Source: Pseudalkalibacillus sp045920555 (GTDB lineage: Bacteria; Bacillota; Bacilli; Bacillales; Fictibacillaceae). Taken from it: a stretch of 64,000 bases of DNA. The stretch's first letter is position 1; each line of letters opens with the position of its first letter. Below are positions 8,541-17,692 of the stretch, one piece after another. The translations under genes and the position numbers were made by a program. Under the pieces are notes generated by a model. The model saw nothing but the letters and a program-made list of their open reading frames with translations, was not told the origin of the DNA and ran no database searches. The stretch lies in contig NZ_CP174509.1 of NCBI RefSeq assembly GCF_045920555.1, forward strand, positions 5,828,001 to 5,892,000, written 5' to 3'.

Positions 8541-8694
8541 TACCAAAGATAAAAACATATGTTTTGGAACGCTAGGGCTTGGAAGGAAAAGATACGTTTT
8601 ACAGAAGTGTGTTTGTAAAAGAAGTAAGTTGATGAAGCAATAATCAATAGATACATATATTCTACCCAAAAATGATAGAAATAATCAAGACAAT

Positions 8695-8725
8695 CACAAT
8701 GCTGCTCATTTCAAACAGCATTGTG
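8695..8725 (-). terminator. Hairpin after glpX
   Basis: A 10-bp perfect stem, CACAATGCTG / CAGCATTGTG, 12 bases past the glpX stop. The tail is only moderately T-rich, so it may stop transcription weakly. Confidence 0.6.
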
Positions 8726-8736
8726 TGTTGAAAATG

Positions 8737-9705
8737 TCATGGCTTGATTACTAAATTGGGCTTCTTTTTCAAGCTATGTTTTCCATCAATAAAACGGACT
8801 GTTCCAGACTTCGCTCTCATTACGACAGATTGAGTTGTACCAACTGTCCCCTTGAATCGGACACCCTTCAACAATTCTCCGTCAGTAACACCGGTGGCAG
8901 CAAAGATGGCATCATCGCCCTTCACGATGTCTTCCATCCGGAGAACGCGGTGGATGTCTTCGATCCCCATCTTCTTACAACGTGCTAGTTCTTCGTCTGT
9001 CTGTGGAAGCAGCTTACCTTGAAGCTCCCCACCTAAACATTTGAGAGCTACCGCTGCAATGACACCTTCTGGCGCACCTCCGCTGCCGAGCAGGATATCA
9101 ACTCCTGTATCATCGAAGGCGGTATTGATCGCTGCTGCAACATCCCCATCCTGGATGAGCTTGATCCGAGCCCCAGAATCACGGACTTCTTGAATCAACT
9201 TCTCATGGCGTTTACGATTCAAAATGACTGCGACGATATCCTCGATGTCTTTATTTTTCGCACGGGCAACAGCTTTAAGATTATCTGTCACGGAAGCATC
9301 GATATCAACCATACCGACTGCTTCTGGACCAACAGCGATTTTATCCATATACATATCTGGAGCATGCAGGAGATTCCCGTGGTCAGCAATGGCAAGAACT
9401 GCAAGTGCATTCCAAGTTCCATTCGCTACAATATTCGTTCCTTCAAGGGGGTCAACTGCAACATCGACACGCGGTCCGTAACCAGTACCCAGCTTTTCAC
9501 CGATATAAAGCATAGGTGCTTCGTCCATTTCTCCTTCTCCAATAACGACCGTACCCTTCATTGGAACAGTATCGAACACATTACGCATAGCTGAAGTCGC
9601 AGCATCATCAGCTTCTTCCTTACGGCCTCTTCCCATCCAACGGGCAGATGCCAGGGCAGCCGCTTCCGTCACACGGACAATTTCCATGGATAAACTTCTC
9701 TCCAT
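8737..9705 (-). CDS. glpX: Class II fructose-1,6-bisphosphatase GlpX
   Basis: Hydrolyses fructose-1,6-bisphosphate to fructose-6-phosphate in gluconeogenesis. The 322-aa protein carries the metal-binding GEGE (residues 56-59) and DPLEGT (85-90) of the GlpX/class II family, and the conserved GSGGAPEGV loop. ATG 9705 follows AGGGGGAG. It is next to murA, as in B. subtilis, where it backs up the class III enzyme Fbp. Proximity to fsa and fbaA gives a local sugar-phosphate group. Confidence 0.95.
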   Translation of the reverse strand: MERSLSMEIVRVTEAAALASARWMGRGRKEEADDAATSAMRNVFDTVPMKGTVVIGEGEMDEAPMLYIGEKLGTGYGPRVDVAVDPLEGTNIVANGTWNALAVLAIADHGNLLHAPDMYMDKIAVGPEAVGMVDIDASVTDNLKAVARAKNKDIEDIVAVILNRKRHEKLIQEVRDSGARIKLIQDGDVAAAINTAFDDTGVDILLGSGGAPEGVIAAVALKCLGGELQGKLLPQTDEELARCKKMGIEDIHRVLRMEDIVKGDDAIFAATGVTDGELLKGVRFKGTVGTTQSVVMRAKSGTVRFIDGKHSLKKKPNLVIKP

Positions 9706-9772
9706 ACTTTTCTCCCCCTATAAAAGCTTTTTTAAGATCACTGGTTCAATGTATTACCCTTTAAAATCAACG

Positions 9773-9875
9773 AATTAGAAACGATACCGGCTAAAACCGT
9801 CACGTCCTATGACAACGTCGGCCCTAGTACGTCCTGTACGTCGGAGGACCGGAAAAACCAAGTAAATCCGACGTT
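9773..9875. repeat. 40-bp repeat followed by inverted repeat
   Basis: Positions 9773-9812 match 24464-24503 at about 34 of 40 bases (shared cores AATTAGAAAC, ACCGGCTAAAA, TCACGTCC). Immediately after, AACGTCGG at 9814-9821 is inverted at 9868-9875. The region lies just past the stop of murA on the minus strand and could also act as a weak stem. Confidence 0.5.
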
Positions 9876-9891
9876 TATCATTCGATGAGAC

Positions 9892-11178
9892 TTAAGAGTG
9901 ATTGACCTCATCCAACTCTTCAATTTCAAAATTCTCTCGCCATACTTTTGCCCCTAAACCTTTGAGCTTTGTAACCAGGTTTTCATACCCGCGATCGACA
10001 TGCTCAAGGTTAGAGATTTCAGTAATGCCTTTTGCCATTAGTCCTGCAACAATGAGCGATGCCCCTGCTCGCAGGTCGGATGCTTTGACTTTCGCCCCTT
10101 CTAATAGGGTCGGACCATTTATGATTGCTGACCGGCCTTCAACTTTTACGTTAGCACCCATCCGTCTCAGCTCATCAATATGTTTAAAACGAGAGCTATA
10201 TATTGTATCGGTTACGATGCTCGTCCCTTCAGTACTTGTCAATAAAGCAGTGAACGGCTGCTGCAGATCTGTAGCAAACCCTGGATAGACCAGTGTCTTG
10301 ATATCCACACTGTTAAGACTGCTGCCCCGGCGAACGAAAACAGAGTCATCAGATAGTTCGATATGCACGCCCATTTCGCGAAGCTTTGCAATCAATGACT
10401 CAAGGTGAAGCGGAATGACGTTATCAATCGTAACTCCGTTCCCCATCGCAGCTGCAATGATCATATAAGTCCCTGCTTCAATCCTGTCAGGAATGATCGA
10501 ATGACGACACCCATGCAATGATTCGACGCCATCGATTCTGATTACATCAGTACCAGCACCTTTGATTTTTGCTCCCATACTAGAAAGAAGTGTAGCTACA
10601 TCGATGATTTCAGGTTCCTTTGCGGCATTTTCAATGATTGTTTGGCCTTTCGCCCGGACGGCAGCCAGCATGATGTTGATCGTTGCTCCGACACTTACGA
10701 CATCAAGATAGATTCGTGCACCGACAAGTTCATCCGCACGCAAATAGATCGCACCCTGTTCATTCGTCACTTTTGCTCCGAGTGCTTGAAAACCTTTTAT
10801 ATGTTGGTCAATTGGCCGAGGACCTAAGTTGCAGCCGCCTGGAAGTCCGATGACCGCTTTCTTGAATCGTCCAAGCATGGCACCCATCAAATAATAGGAT
10901 GCTCTCAGCTTTTTCACTTTCCCATTCGGAAGTGGCATGGATATCATATTTTCTGGTTGTACGGTCAGGGTGTTGTTCTCTAGGTGCACTTCCCCGCCGA
11001 TGTCTTCTAGTAAGTCACGTAAAATGCCCACATCCGAGATGCCTGGGAGATGGTCGATCGTTACAGTCGAATCAGCTAAGATGGCAGCAGGAATCAACGC
11101 GACTGCGCTATTCTTCGCACCGCTGATCTGAACTGTACCTTCTAAGGGATGACCTCCCTCGATCATTAATTTCTCCAT
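9892..11178 (-). CDS. murA: UDP-N-acetylglucosamine 1-carboxyvinyltransferase
   Basis: Transfers enolpyruvate from PEP to UDP-GlcNAc, the first committed step of peptidoglycan synthesis. The 428-aa EPSP-synthase fold protein has the substrate-binding Lys22-Asn23 (GAKN) and the catalytic cysteine Cys116 in LPGGCNLGPRP; this cysteine is the fosfomycin target. By its position between glpX and fsa it corresponds to the B. subtilis paralogue MurZ (MurAB). ATG 11178 is preceded by AAGGGAG; a GTG one codon upstream is possible. Confidence 0.95.
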   Translation of the reverse strand: MEKLMIEGGHPLEGTVQISGAKNSAVALIPAAILADSTVTIDHLPGISDVGILRDLLEDIGGEVHLENNTLTVQPENMISMPLPNGKVKKLRASYYLMGAMLGRFKKAVIGLPGGCNLGPRPIDQHIKGFQALGAKVTNEQGAIYLRADELVGARIYLDVVSVGATINIMLAAVRAKGQTIIENAAKEPEIIDVATLLSSMGAKIKGAGTDVIRIDGVESLHGCRHSIIPDRIEAGTYMIIAAAMGNGVTIDNVIPLHLESLIAKLREMGVHIELSDDSVFVRRGSSLNSVDIKTLVYPGFATDLQQPFTALLTSTEGTSIVTDTIYSSRFKHIDELRRMGANVKVEGRSAIINGPTLLEGAKVKASDLRAGASLIVAGLMAKGITEISNLEHVDRGYENLVTKLKGLGAKVWRENFEIEELDEVNHS

Positions 11179-11302
11179 CACTTTCTCCCTTCTTCGCCTT
11201 CTGTAAAATCAAGAGGTCAAAAACTGTTATCGTTAGTGTAAGCAAAAAATCTATTTTTATCCAAAATTTACCTCTATGGATTAATGTTTGAATTTTAAAA
11301 AA

Positions 11303-11953
11303 TCAGCCTTTATTTTGACTATTGTTCCAATCTGCTAAAAACTTCTCGATGCCTTGGTCCGTCAATGGATGGTTCATCAATTGCGACAATACTTTCGGAG
11401 GTAGCGTGGCGATATGAGCTCCTCTAAGTGCCGCTTCTGTAACATGAATCGGGTTACGGATGGAAGCTGCAATGATCTCAGACTCGATCTTATGGACATT
11501 GAAAATTTCCGCGATTTCAGAAATCAACGACAAACCGTCCTGTCCGATATCATCCAATCTTCCTAAAAACGGTGATACATACGTAGCACCGGCCCGAGCA
11601 GCAAGCAGCGCCTGGTTCGCTGAGAAAATCAATGTCACGTTTGTTTTAATACCCAATTCTGTAAACGTTTTAGCCGCTTTCAAACCGTCTTTAGTCATAG
11701 GGACTTTAACAGTGATGTTAGGAGCAATTGCTGCTAGCTCTTTCCCTTCTTCAATCATTTCCTCGTAAGTCAGACCGATTACTTCAGCGCTGACAGATTC
11801 CGAGACGATGGAGGTGATTTCCTTTAAACGCTCGTGGAAATCAACTCCTTCTTTAGCGACTAGAGATGGGTTTGTCGTTACACCACCTAAAATACCGAGC
11901 TCATGTGCTTCGCGAATTTCGTCAATATTCGCCGTATCAATAAAGAACTTCAT
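11303..11953 (-). CDS. Transaldolase / fructose-6-phosphate aldolase family
   Basis: A 216-aa small transaldolase-like TIM-barrel enzyme with MKFFIDTANIDEI at the N-terminus, TTNPSL, and the Schiff-base lysine Lys83 in NITVKVPMT. The family includes transaldolases and fructose-6-phosphate aldolases; the neighbouring fbaA and glpX fit either role. B. subtilis YwjH, at the same locus, is annotated as transaldolase. ATG 11953 has AAGGAGTG upstream; the frame contains an earlier GTG that overlaps that site. Confidence 0.9.
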   Translation of the reverse strand: MKFFIDTANIDEIREAHELGILGGVTTNPSLVAKEGVDFHERLKEITSIVSESVSAEVIGLTYEEMIEEGKELAAIAPNITVKVPMTKDGLKAAKTFTELGIKTNVTLIFSANQALLAARAGATYVSPFLGRLDDIGQDGLSLISEIAEIFNVHKIESEIIAASIRNPIHVTEAALRGAHIATLPPKVLSQLMNHPLTDQGIEKFLADWNNSQNKG

Positions 11954-12241
11954 AGGATATATCACTCCTTATGTTTATAGAACTTTCGTCAAATCTTTTG
12001 AAAATTAGTGGGTTTTATTTCTAGTGAGGGAATGTCCAACCAATGTTTTAAGAGGTTGACTCATAATGCCAGATCTCCACCAAACCGACTGGTGATGATA
12101 AGCCTCCTCCATTTTAACATCAATTTGGGCAAAGATGTTATTTTTGAAGGATTCTAACCATTTACAAGTCCGTGAGTTGGAGGTGCCTGACATTTTGTTA
12201 CTTGAGTCAACCCCTTAGTCATCAGCCTATTTTCAATTCAT

Positions 12242-13105
12242 TTATGCTTTGTTTGAAGAACCGAATTCACGCATTTTACCTTTGACTGTCTCTTTGATTG
12301 CATCGCGTGCTGGTCCTAAATATTTACGAGGATCATATAATTCTGGTTTTTCTGCAAGCACTTCACGTACTGCTTTTGAAGCTGAGATTTGGCTTTCAGT
12401 GTTCACGTTGATTTTTGCGTGTCCGAAAGAGATTGCTTTCTTTACATCAGATGTCGGGATTCCTGTTCCACCGTGAAGGACAAGTGGTACACCAGTCAGT
12501 TCGCTGATTTCCTTCATACGGTCGAATCCTAAGTTCGGCTCCCCTTTATAAGGCCCGTGAACAGATCCTAATGCCGGAGCAAAACAATCCACCCCAGTTT
12601 CACGGATAAGCTGGTCACATTCGGCTGGAATCGCGTATGCTGCTTCTGCATCATCAACGATCAAGTCATCTTCTTGTCCACCGATACGTCCTAGTTCGGC
12701 TTCAACTGAAACGCCTACCGCATGAGCAACTTCCACCACTTTTTTCGTAAGAGCGATGTTTTCTTCAAGTGGATGATGAGATCCATCGATCATGACAGAA
12801 GTGAATCCTGCATGGATCGCTTCCACACACTTTTCAAAGCTGGAACCGTGGTCCAAGTGAATCGCTACAGGAACAGTTACATTGTACTCTTCCATTAATG
12901 ATTCAACGAGATTGACGACCGTCTTGAATCCGCCCATGTAACGAGCAGCACCTTCTGAAACCCCGCAAATCAGAGGAGATTTTTCCTCTTCAGCAGCCTG
13001 CAGAATCGCTTGTGTAAACTCCATGTTGTTCAGGTTGTATTGTCCTACTGCATATCCTTCCGCTTTCGCTTTTTCAAGCATTTCCTTCATTGAAACTAAA
13101 GGCAT
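12242..13105 (-). CDS. fbaA: Class II fructose-1,6-bisphosphate aldolase
   Basis: Zinc-dependent aldolase interconverting fructose-1,6-bisphosphate with dihydroxyacetone phosphate and glyceraldehyde-3-phosphate. The 287-aa protein has the HLDHG motif (83-87; Asp85 catalytic, His86 a zinc ligand), the GPYKGEPN loop and the LHGGTGIP zinc/phosphate region. ATG 13105 is preceded by a near-consensus AAGGAGG. It lies downstream of spo0F, as in B. subtilis. The 11954-12241 gap to fsa has no supported gene. Confidence 0.96.
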   Translation of the reverse strand: MPLVSMKEMLEKAKAEGYAVGQYNLNNMEFTQAILQAAEEEKSPLICGVSEGAARYMGGFKTVVNLVESLMEEYNVTVPVAIHLDHGSSFEKCVEAIHAGFTSVMIDGSHHPLEENIALTKKVVEVAHAVGVSVEAELGRIGGQEDDLIVDDAEAAYAIPAECDQLIRETGVDCFAPALGSVHGPYKGEPNLGFDRMKEISELTGVPLVLHGGTGIPTSDVKKAISFGHAKINVNTESQISASKAVREVLAEKPELYDPRKYLGPARDAIKETVKGKMREFGSSNKA

Positions 13106-13245
13106 AAACGATTTCCTCCTTGTAGGTATTAACCACCCATATATTCATCATAAGTATTAGTTCAAAAAGCAGACCAGCCCACTTTTTGACGCATCCCCTG
13201 AATAGAGCCGTATTCGACCCGATAAATTTCAGTTCAATCAAAACA

Positions 13246-13275
13246 ACTATAGCATATCAATTTTAGGCAAAATCC
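13246..13275 (-). promoter_or_regulatory. Candidate promoter of fbaA
   Basis: The minus strand carries TGCTATAGT, an extended -10 element, about 140 bases before the fbaA start. The -35 region is poor. The 13106-13427 gap contains nothing else I can identify. Confidence 0.35.
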
Positions 13276-13427
13276 GCAATTGATAATGAAAACAGGGTTG
13301 CCCGAAAGTCCGTCTCCTACCTGCAAAACAGAAAACATTTCCCGTGAAGGCGTTATGTAAAAATGCTGTGCTGGAGGTTTTGACACTATTCAAGGACAAC
13401 CCTTATTATTTGCCTATGTGAGTACGT

Positions 13428-13796
13428 CTATGAGCGTATTGGTAAATGTTTCTTGACAACCTCGCGAATTTCGTCGATGTCAAAAGGTTTAGCGAAATGA
13501 GTAATAGCACCTAAGTCCATGGCTTCATGAATCATATCAAGCTCACCGTAAGCTGTCATGATGATGACGCCTACACTTTGGTCCACTTTCTTGACACGGC
13601 GTAAAATTTCCAATCCATCCATACCAGGGATTTTCATATCAAGGATCAACAGATCAGGCTTTTCATTCTCCACGATCGAAAGTGCTTGAACGCCATTTGC
13701 TGCTTGATAAGTCTGATACCCTTCTTTTTTGAAAATCTCATTTAATAGGATCCGGATTCCATACTGATCATCCACAATAAGTATTTTGCCTTTCAT
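13428..13796 (-). CDS. spo0F: Sporulation phosphorelay response regulator Spo0F
   Basis: Single-domain receiver that accepts phosphate from sporulation kinases and passes it to Spo0B, which phosphorylates Spo0A. The 122-aa protein has the acidic pair Asp9-Asp10 in ILIVDDQYGIR, the phosphorylated Asp53 in LLILDMKIPGMDG, Thr81 in MTAYGELDM and Lys103 in FAKPFD. The QYGIR and THFAKPFD surfaces used for kinase and Spo0B contact are preserved. The sensor kinase at 36863-38671 is a possible input. Confidence 0.97.
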   Translation of the reverse strand: MKGKILIVDDQYGIRILLNEIFKKEGYQTYQAANGVQALSIVENEKPDLLILDMKIPGMDGLEILRRVKKVDQSVGVIIMTAYGELDMIHEAMDLGAITHFAKPFDIDEIREVVKKHLPIRS

Positions 13797-13856
13797 ACCT
13801 AATCACACCCTAGTTTCCATGTTGTTGTTATTTCCCCTCATCCATATCTCTTAACA

Positions 13857-13885
13857 TATTTCGATTAATATTTTCAAATTCCTCC
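13857..13885 (-). promoter_or_regulatory. spo0F: Candidate sigma-H promoter of spo0F
   Basis: The minus strand reads GGAGGAATT, 11 bases, ATCGAAATA. The sigma-H consensus as I recall it is RnAGGAwwW, 11-12 bases, RnnGAATww; the -35 matches fully and the -10 misses one core base. It ends about 60 bases before the spo0F start. B. subtilis spo0F is also transcribed by sigma-H at the onset of sporulation. Confidence 0.55.
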
Positions 13886-13983
13886 TCGGTCGTCAAAATA
13901 CACCAAAATCAATATCAAGAATTTTATTATTCGGGCTAAAGTTCGATATACTGAAACTAGACTAAATTCTTGAGGTGAACAAG

Positions 13984-14499
13984 ATGTTGAAAATTTTCAC
14001 GACACAGCTGTTTGGTGTGTTTAAAAAGATCCAAGAGCATGAAGACGAAAAGATCGAGGATTGTTCCCGGTTACTGGCACAAACAATCACTAGGAATGGA
14101 ACCATACATATAAAAGGGTTTGGAGAACTCGAAGGGATTGCTTCTGTGATTTTAAATAGCTATGAAAGCCTTCCTACATGTGTACCTTACGACGGAAAGG
14201 GAATGAAGGCAGGGGACTGTATCCTGGTTTTTTCCAGTAAAGCGAATGACGAACAACTCAAAAAACTGATTCAGCACGCAATGGCCGAAAACGTATCCAT
14301 CGTCAGTGTTGCAGGAGTGGAAAAAGAGGCAGAAACAATCCTGAATGAAGAGTTTCATATCGATACAAAATTATTGAACGGTCTGGTCCCTGGAGATGAT
14401 GGTGAACGTTTCGGCTACCCAATTTTCATTTTGGCTTTATATGTCTATTATGCCCTGTACTTCAATACGCAAGAAATCCTGGATGAATACGAGGGATGA
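13984..14499 (+). CDS. ywjG: DUF2529 family protein (YwjG-like)
   Basis: A 171-aa protein that begins MLKIFTTQLFGVF, which I recognise from the YwjG/DUF2529 family found between spo0F and pyrG in Bacillus. It has a Rossmann/SIS-like feel (IHIKGFGELEGIA, DCILVFSSKANDEQL), suggesting binding of a sugar phosphate or nucleotide, but no function is established. ATG 13984 follows GAGGTGA; an upstream in-frame GTG overlaps that site. It is divergent from spo0F. Confidence 0.8.
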   Translation: MLKIFTTQLFGVFKKIQEHEDEKIEDCSRLLAQTITRNGTIHIKGFGELEGIASVILNSYESLPTCVPYDGKGMKAGDCILVFSSKANDEQLKKLIQHAMAENVSIVSVAGVEKEAETILNEEFHIDTKLLNGLVPGDDGERFGYPIFILALYVYYALYFNTQEILDEYEG

Positions 14500-14571
14500 T
14501 TTTAATGAGATTAAATTTTTTAATTTTTTTTAATATGTTAGAAGGAAATATGTGAAAGGATGGAGAATTAT

Positions 14572-14846
14572 ATGTTAAAGCATGACAAAAGTCACGCTTA
14601 TCAGCCTTCTCCTTCCCATGCCTGTTCTTTTTGATCCCCTTACTTTTCATAGTCCCCACCCTATTCCCCAACTATGGAAAAGACAAAATCGATCCGTTTT
14701 GATACTTCACCCCTAAGGCTGTAGATCGGACCACATACATATTCGTGGATAGTAAGGACCAATCAGGTTACGTTCATTTCGAAACCAGCGACGAAATGAT
14801 CGTGACCTGTTTTGGTTTTATGATACGCTTCAAATTAAAAAGCTGA
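14572..14846 (+). pseudogene. Possible decayed small membrane protein gene
   Basis: After a fair ribosome-binding site (AAAGGATGGAG) and ATG 14572, no frame stays open, but one frame reads a hydrophobic helix (LFFLIPLLFIVPTLF), then NYGKDKIDPF, an in-frame TGA at 14700, and 47 further codons with protein-like composition (TYIFVDSKDQSGYVHFETSD) ending at 14846. This looks like a small membrane-anchored protein broken by a stop and a start-proximal frameshift. The last codons overlap the pyrG terminator. The 14500-14885 gap holds nothing else. Confidence 0.3.
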
Positions 14847-14871
14847 CCAAAGTATTTAACTAAGGTCAGCT
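14836..14871 (-). terminator. Terminator of pyrG
   Basis: Minus strand AGCTGACC-(15 nt)-GGTCAGCT followed by TTTT, 14 bases after the pyrG stop. Confidence 0.88.
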
Positions 14872-14885
14872 CTTGCATCAAACTG

Positions 14886-16490
14886 TTACTTTTTCAAGTT
14901 GGTTGCTGCATTCACGAATTCTCTGAATAACGGCTGTGGTTTTGTCGGTCTTGAAATGAATTCCGGGTGGAACTGTGAAGCCACGAACCACGGGTGATCC
15001 TTCAGCTCGATGATTTCAACAAGGCGTCCATCAGGGCTTGTCCCTGAAAATAAGAAGCCTGCTTTCTCCATCTCTTCACGGTACTCATTATTAAATTCAA
15101 AACGATGACGGTGACGTTCGTAAACGACCTCTTGATCATAAGCTTCAAATGCGTTTGTACCTTTTCTAAGCTTACAAGGGTAAAGGCCAAGTCGAAGCGT
15201 TCCTCCGAGATCCTCCACATCTTTCTGTTCCGGAAGCAAGTCAATCACCGGATGTGTCGATGCCGGATTGATCTCAGCTGAATGTGCATCTTCATACCCT
15301 AATACGTTTCGCGCAAATTCTACGGAAGCAAGTTGCATTCCAAGACAGATACCTAACATAGGAACTTTGTTTTCACGCGCAAAACGGATCGCCGAAATTT
15401 TACCTTCGATTCCACGGTCTCCGAATCCCCCAGGAACAAGGATCCCATCAACATCCTCCAGGACATCTTTAACATTTTCATCTGTCACTTGTTCTGAATT
15501 GATCCATTTGATGTCAATGTCTGTGTCAAACTCATACCCTGCATGACGGAGGGATTCCACTACTGAGATATACGCATCCGGTAAAGCTACATATTTGCCG
15601 ACGATAGCGATCCTCGTCTTGTTTTTCAAGTTCGTTACACGATTGACGAGCTCTTTCCAATCGGTCATGTCTGCTTCTTTACAGTTCAGCTTCAAATGTT
15701 CACATGTGATCTGGTCTAATTTTTGCGCTTGAAGAGCAAGAGGCACTTCATATAATGTATCTGCATCCATTGCCTCAATTACTGAAGCAGGGTTGATATC
15801 ACAGAACAATGCAATCTTATCCTTCATCTCCTGCGGCAGCGGCATCTCGTTCCGTACGACGATGACGTTAGGCTGGATACCCAGACTTCGCAATTCTTTA
15901 ACGCTATGTTGTGTCGGTTTTGTCTTCATCTCACCGGCAGCTTTTATATATGGTACGAGGGTGCAGTGGATGTACATCACATTTTCTACGCCGATATCAC
16001 TTTTGATTTGGCGGATTGCCTCAAGGTAAGGAAGACTCTCGATGTCACCGACCGTACCGCCGATTTCTGTAATGACAACATCAGCGTTCGTTTCACGCCC
16101 AGCACGGAATACACGCTCTTTGATTTCGTTCGTGATGTGCGGGATGACTTGGACAGTCCCGCCTAAGTAATCGCCGCGGCGTTCCTTTTTCAAAACAGTT
16201 GAGTATATTTTTCCTGTCGTAACGTTGCTGTACTTATTCAGATTGATATCGATGAAACGTTCATAGTGCCCCAAATCCAAGTCGGTTTCGGCGCCATCAT
16301 CTGTGACAAATACTTCTCCGTGTTGATATGGACTCATTGTTCCAGGGTCGACGTTGATGTATGGATCGAACTTTTGAATTGTTACTTTCACTCCGCGATT
16401 TTTCAGAAGACGTCCGAGCGATGCTGCGGTGATTCCTTTTCCTAAAGACGAGACTACTCCACCAGTTACAAAGATATATTTTTTTGTCAC
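14886..16490 (-). CDS. pyrG: CTP synthase
   Basis: Converts UTP to CTP using ATP and glutamine. The 534-aa enzyme has an N-terminal amidoligase domain with the P-loop-like VTGGVVSSLGKGI and a C-terminal class I glutamine amidotransferase domain with the nucleophile elbow GICLGMQ and the His/Glu of QFHPEF. The start is GTG 16490, after AAAGGGGG. In B. subtilis pyrG is controlled by a CTP-sensing leader attenuator; I looked in the 327-bp gap to rpoE and found no hairpin with a U-tract close to pyrG, so that control is not obvious here. Confidence 0.97.
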   Translation of the reverse strand: MTKKYIFVTGGVVSSLGKGITAASLGRLLKNRGVKVTIQKFDPYINVDPGTMSPYQHGEVFVTDDGAETDLDLGHYERFIDINLNKYSNVTTGKIYSTVLKKERRGDYLGGTVQVIPHITNEIKERVFRAGRETNADVVITEIGGTVGDIESLPYLEAIRQIKSDIGVENVMYIHCTLVPYIKAAGEMKTKPTQHSVKELRSLGIQPNVIVVRNEMPLPQEMKDKIALFCDINPASVIEAMDADTLYEVPLALQAQKLDQITCEHLKLNCKEADMTDWKELVNRVTNLKNKTRIAIVGKYVALPDAYISVVESLRHAGYEFDTDIDIKWINSEQVTDENVKDVLEDVDGILVPGGFGDRGIEGKISAIRFARENKVPMLGICLGMQLASVEFARNVLGYEDAHSAEINPASTHPVIDLLPEQKDVEDLGGTLRLGLYPCKLRKGTNAFEAYDQEVVYERHRHRFEFNNEYREEMEKAGFLFSGTSPDGRLVEIIELKDHPWFVASQFHPEFISRPTKPQPLFREFVNAATNLKK

Positions 16491-16661
16491 GTTTGTTCCC
16501 CCTTTTGAAATCAGTATGTTGTTATGTCTTTTTACAATTACCGTTGAAACAGGGTATTGATAACACGGAGCGCTTTATCTGTTATCAGCTCTGTTAGATA
16601 GTATTCTCATCCATATAAAACTTAAAAGCTTATATTAACGAATAGGAAAATCCAACAGAGT

Positions 16662-16719
16662 GATAAAAACAAAAAAACAAAAGCGACACCTGCCCTGTAG
16701 TGGGGGGCGCTTTTGTTTT
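16662..16719 (-). terminator. Terminator of rpoE
   Basis: Minus strand AAAACAAAAGCG inverted as CGCTTTTGTTTT (12-bp stem) around a 22-nt loop, followed by a run of Ts. Confidence 0.85.
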
Positions 16720-16817
16720 ATTTCGTAAGGTAATTTATTTAATTTCGTCATTATTTTAGACTATAAGTAAAGCCCAAAAATGATTCTATCTACTTTCTGC
16801 TAAATTGTCAAGATGAA

Positions 16818-17333
16818 TTATTGTTCTTCCTCGTCTTCCCCTTCTACCAAATCATCATCTGTTTCTTCTTCGTCATCATCAGAAAGATCTTCATCATCGA
16901 AGTCAACGTATTCTTCCTCTTCAGCATCTTCTTCGTCATCGAAGTCATCTTCAAGATTATCGAATTCTTCGTCTAAATCGTCTTCGAAGTCTTCGAAATC
17001 TTCCTCATCTTCGTCTAATTGTGCTTTCACTTTTTTACGTTTCTTCGGTTTGATCGTTGTTGCCAGCTCTTCGTCACTGCTTTCAACCGGGTACCATACC
17101 TTTAGTCCCCATTGGTTATCACCCATACATACGAAACGACCATCAATATTGATGTCCGTGTAGAATTGAGCAACTCGTTGTTTTTGCTCCTCAGGGGTCA
17201 AATTTCGCATTTTTGAAACTTGGTCCATCAATTCCGTGAACGGAGTCGGTTTCTTGTTATCTTTTAAAATATGATATGCAATTTCAAGCATCGGAATTTC
17301 TTTCAGTTCTTCCTTAGAATACGTATCCAGCAT
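16818..17333 (-). CDS. rpoE: DNA-directed RNA polymerase delta subunit
   Basis: Delta subunit of RNA polymerase, peculiar to Firmicutes; it speeds enzyme recycling and displaces RNA. The 171-aa protein has an N-terminal globular HARE-HTH domain (to about 90, containing FVCMGDNQWGLKVWYP) and a long, disordered Asp/Glu-rich tail. The tail makes the opposite strand look like a serine-rich reading frame, which is an artefact. ATG 17333 follows AAAGGA. The order rpoE-pyrG matches B. subtilis. Confidence 0.96.
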   Translation of the reverse strand: MLDTYSKEELKEIPMLEIAYHILKDNKKPTPFTELMDQVSKMRNLTPEEQKQRVAQFYTDINIDGRFVCMGDNQWGLKVWYPVESSDEELATTIKPKKRKKVKAQLDEDEEDFEDFEDDLDEEFDNLEDDFDDEEDAEEEEYVDFDDEDLSDDDEEETDDDLVEGEDEEEQ

Positions 17334-17427
17334 TTACAGGCACGTCCTTTCTTTCGTTAATCAGTCCGTTAGACTAATCTATAAACAAGGCTAGCTTTAC
17401 CTAATCGGCTTTATATTCTAACGTTAA

Positions 17428-17482
17428 TTTTCGCGAAATTCAGGCTCGCTTTTCCCGCAGGAGTGTCGCGAATTTCGCTTAA
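17428..17482 (+). repeat. Minimal copy of the long repeat (ends only)
   Basis: TTTTCGCGAAATTCAGGCTC leads to TTTTCCCGCAGGAGTGTCGCG and GAATTTCGCTT. Only the two termini of the 17693-18050 element remain, showing TCGCGAAATTC and its inversion GAATTTCGC. Confidence 0.55.
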
Positions 17483-17692
17483 AACATAGAGCAAATACCC
17501 TTACCAATTCAGTCAAAGCTCACCTAACCACAACTAACGTAATCATACCATCCATTATAAACAAATTATCTAAAGATATGCTATAGCTCTGCACAATTTT
17601 TTCAAATTAATTATGTAGAATTTCCTGTAACAAAACCAAAAGGACATATGCTCATAAATTATGGTAAAAACTCTGTTATTATTCCTTGTTGA

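Noticed and set aside
12005..12193. 62-aa frame between fsa and fbaA
   Set aside because: No ribosome-binding site and no recognisable pattern.
14462..14671. 69-aa minus-strand frame
   Set aside because: Overlaps the end of ywjG and lacks start signals; the plus strand there has the more protein-like pattern.
16491..16660. pyrG leader attenuator
   Set aside because: The gap has inverted repeats (GATAACA/TGTTATC) but no U-tract or C-rich segment at the right place.
16813..17163. Serine-rich reading frame on the plus strand
   Set aside because: It is the antisense of the Asp/Glu-rich tail of rpoE; no start signal.
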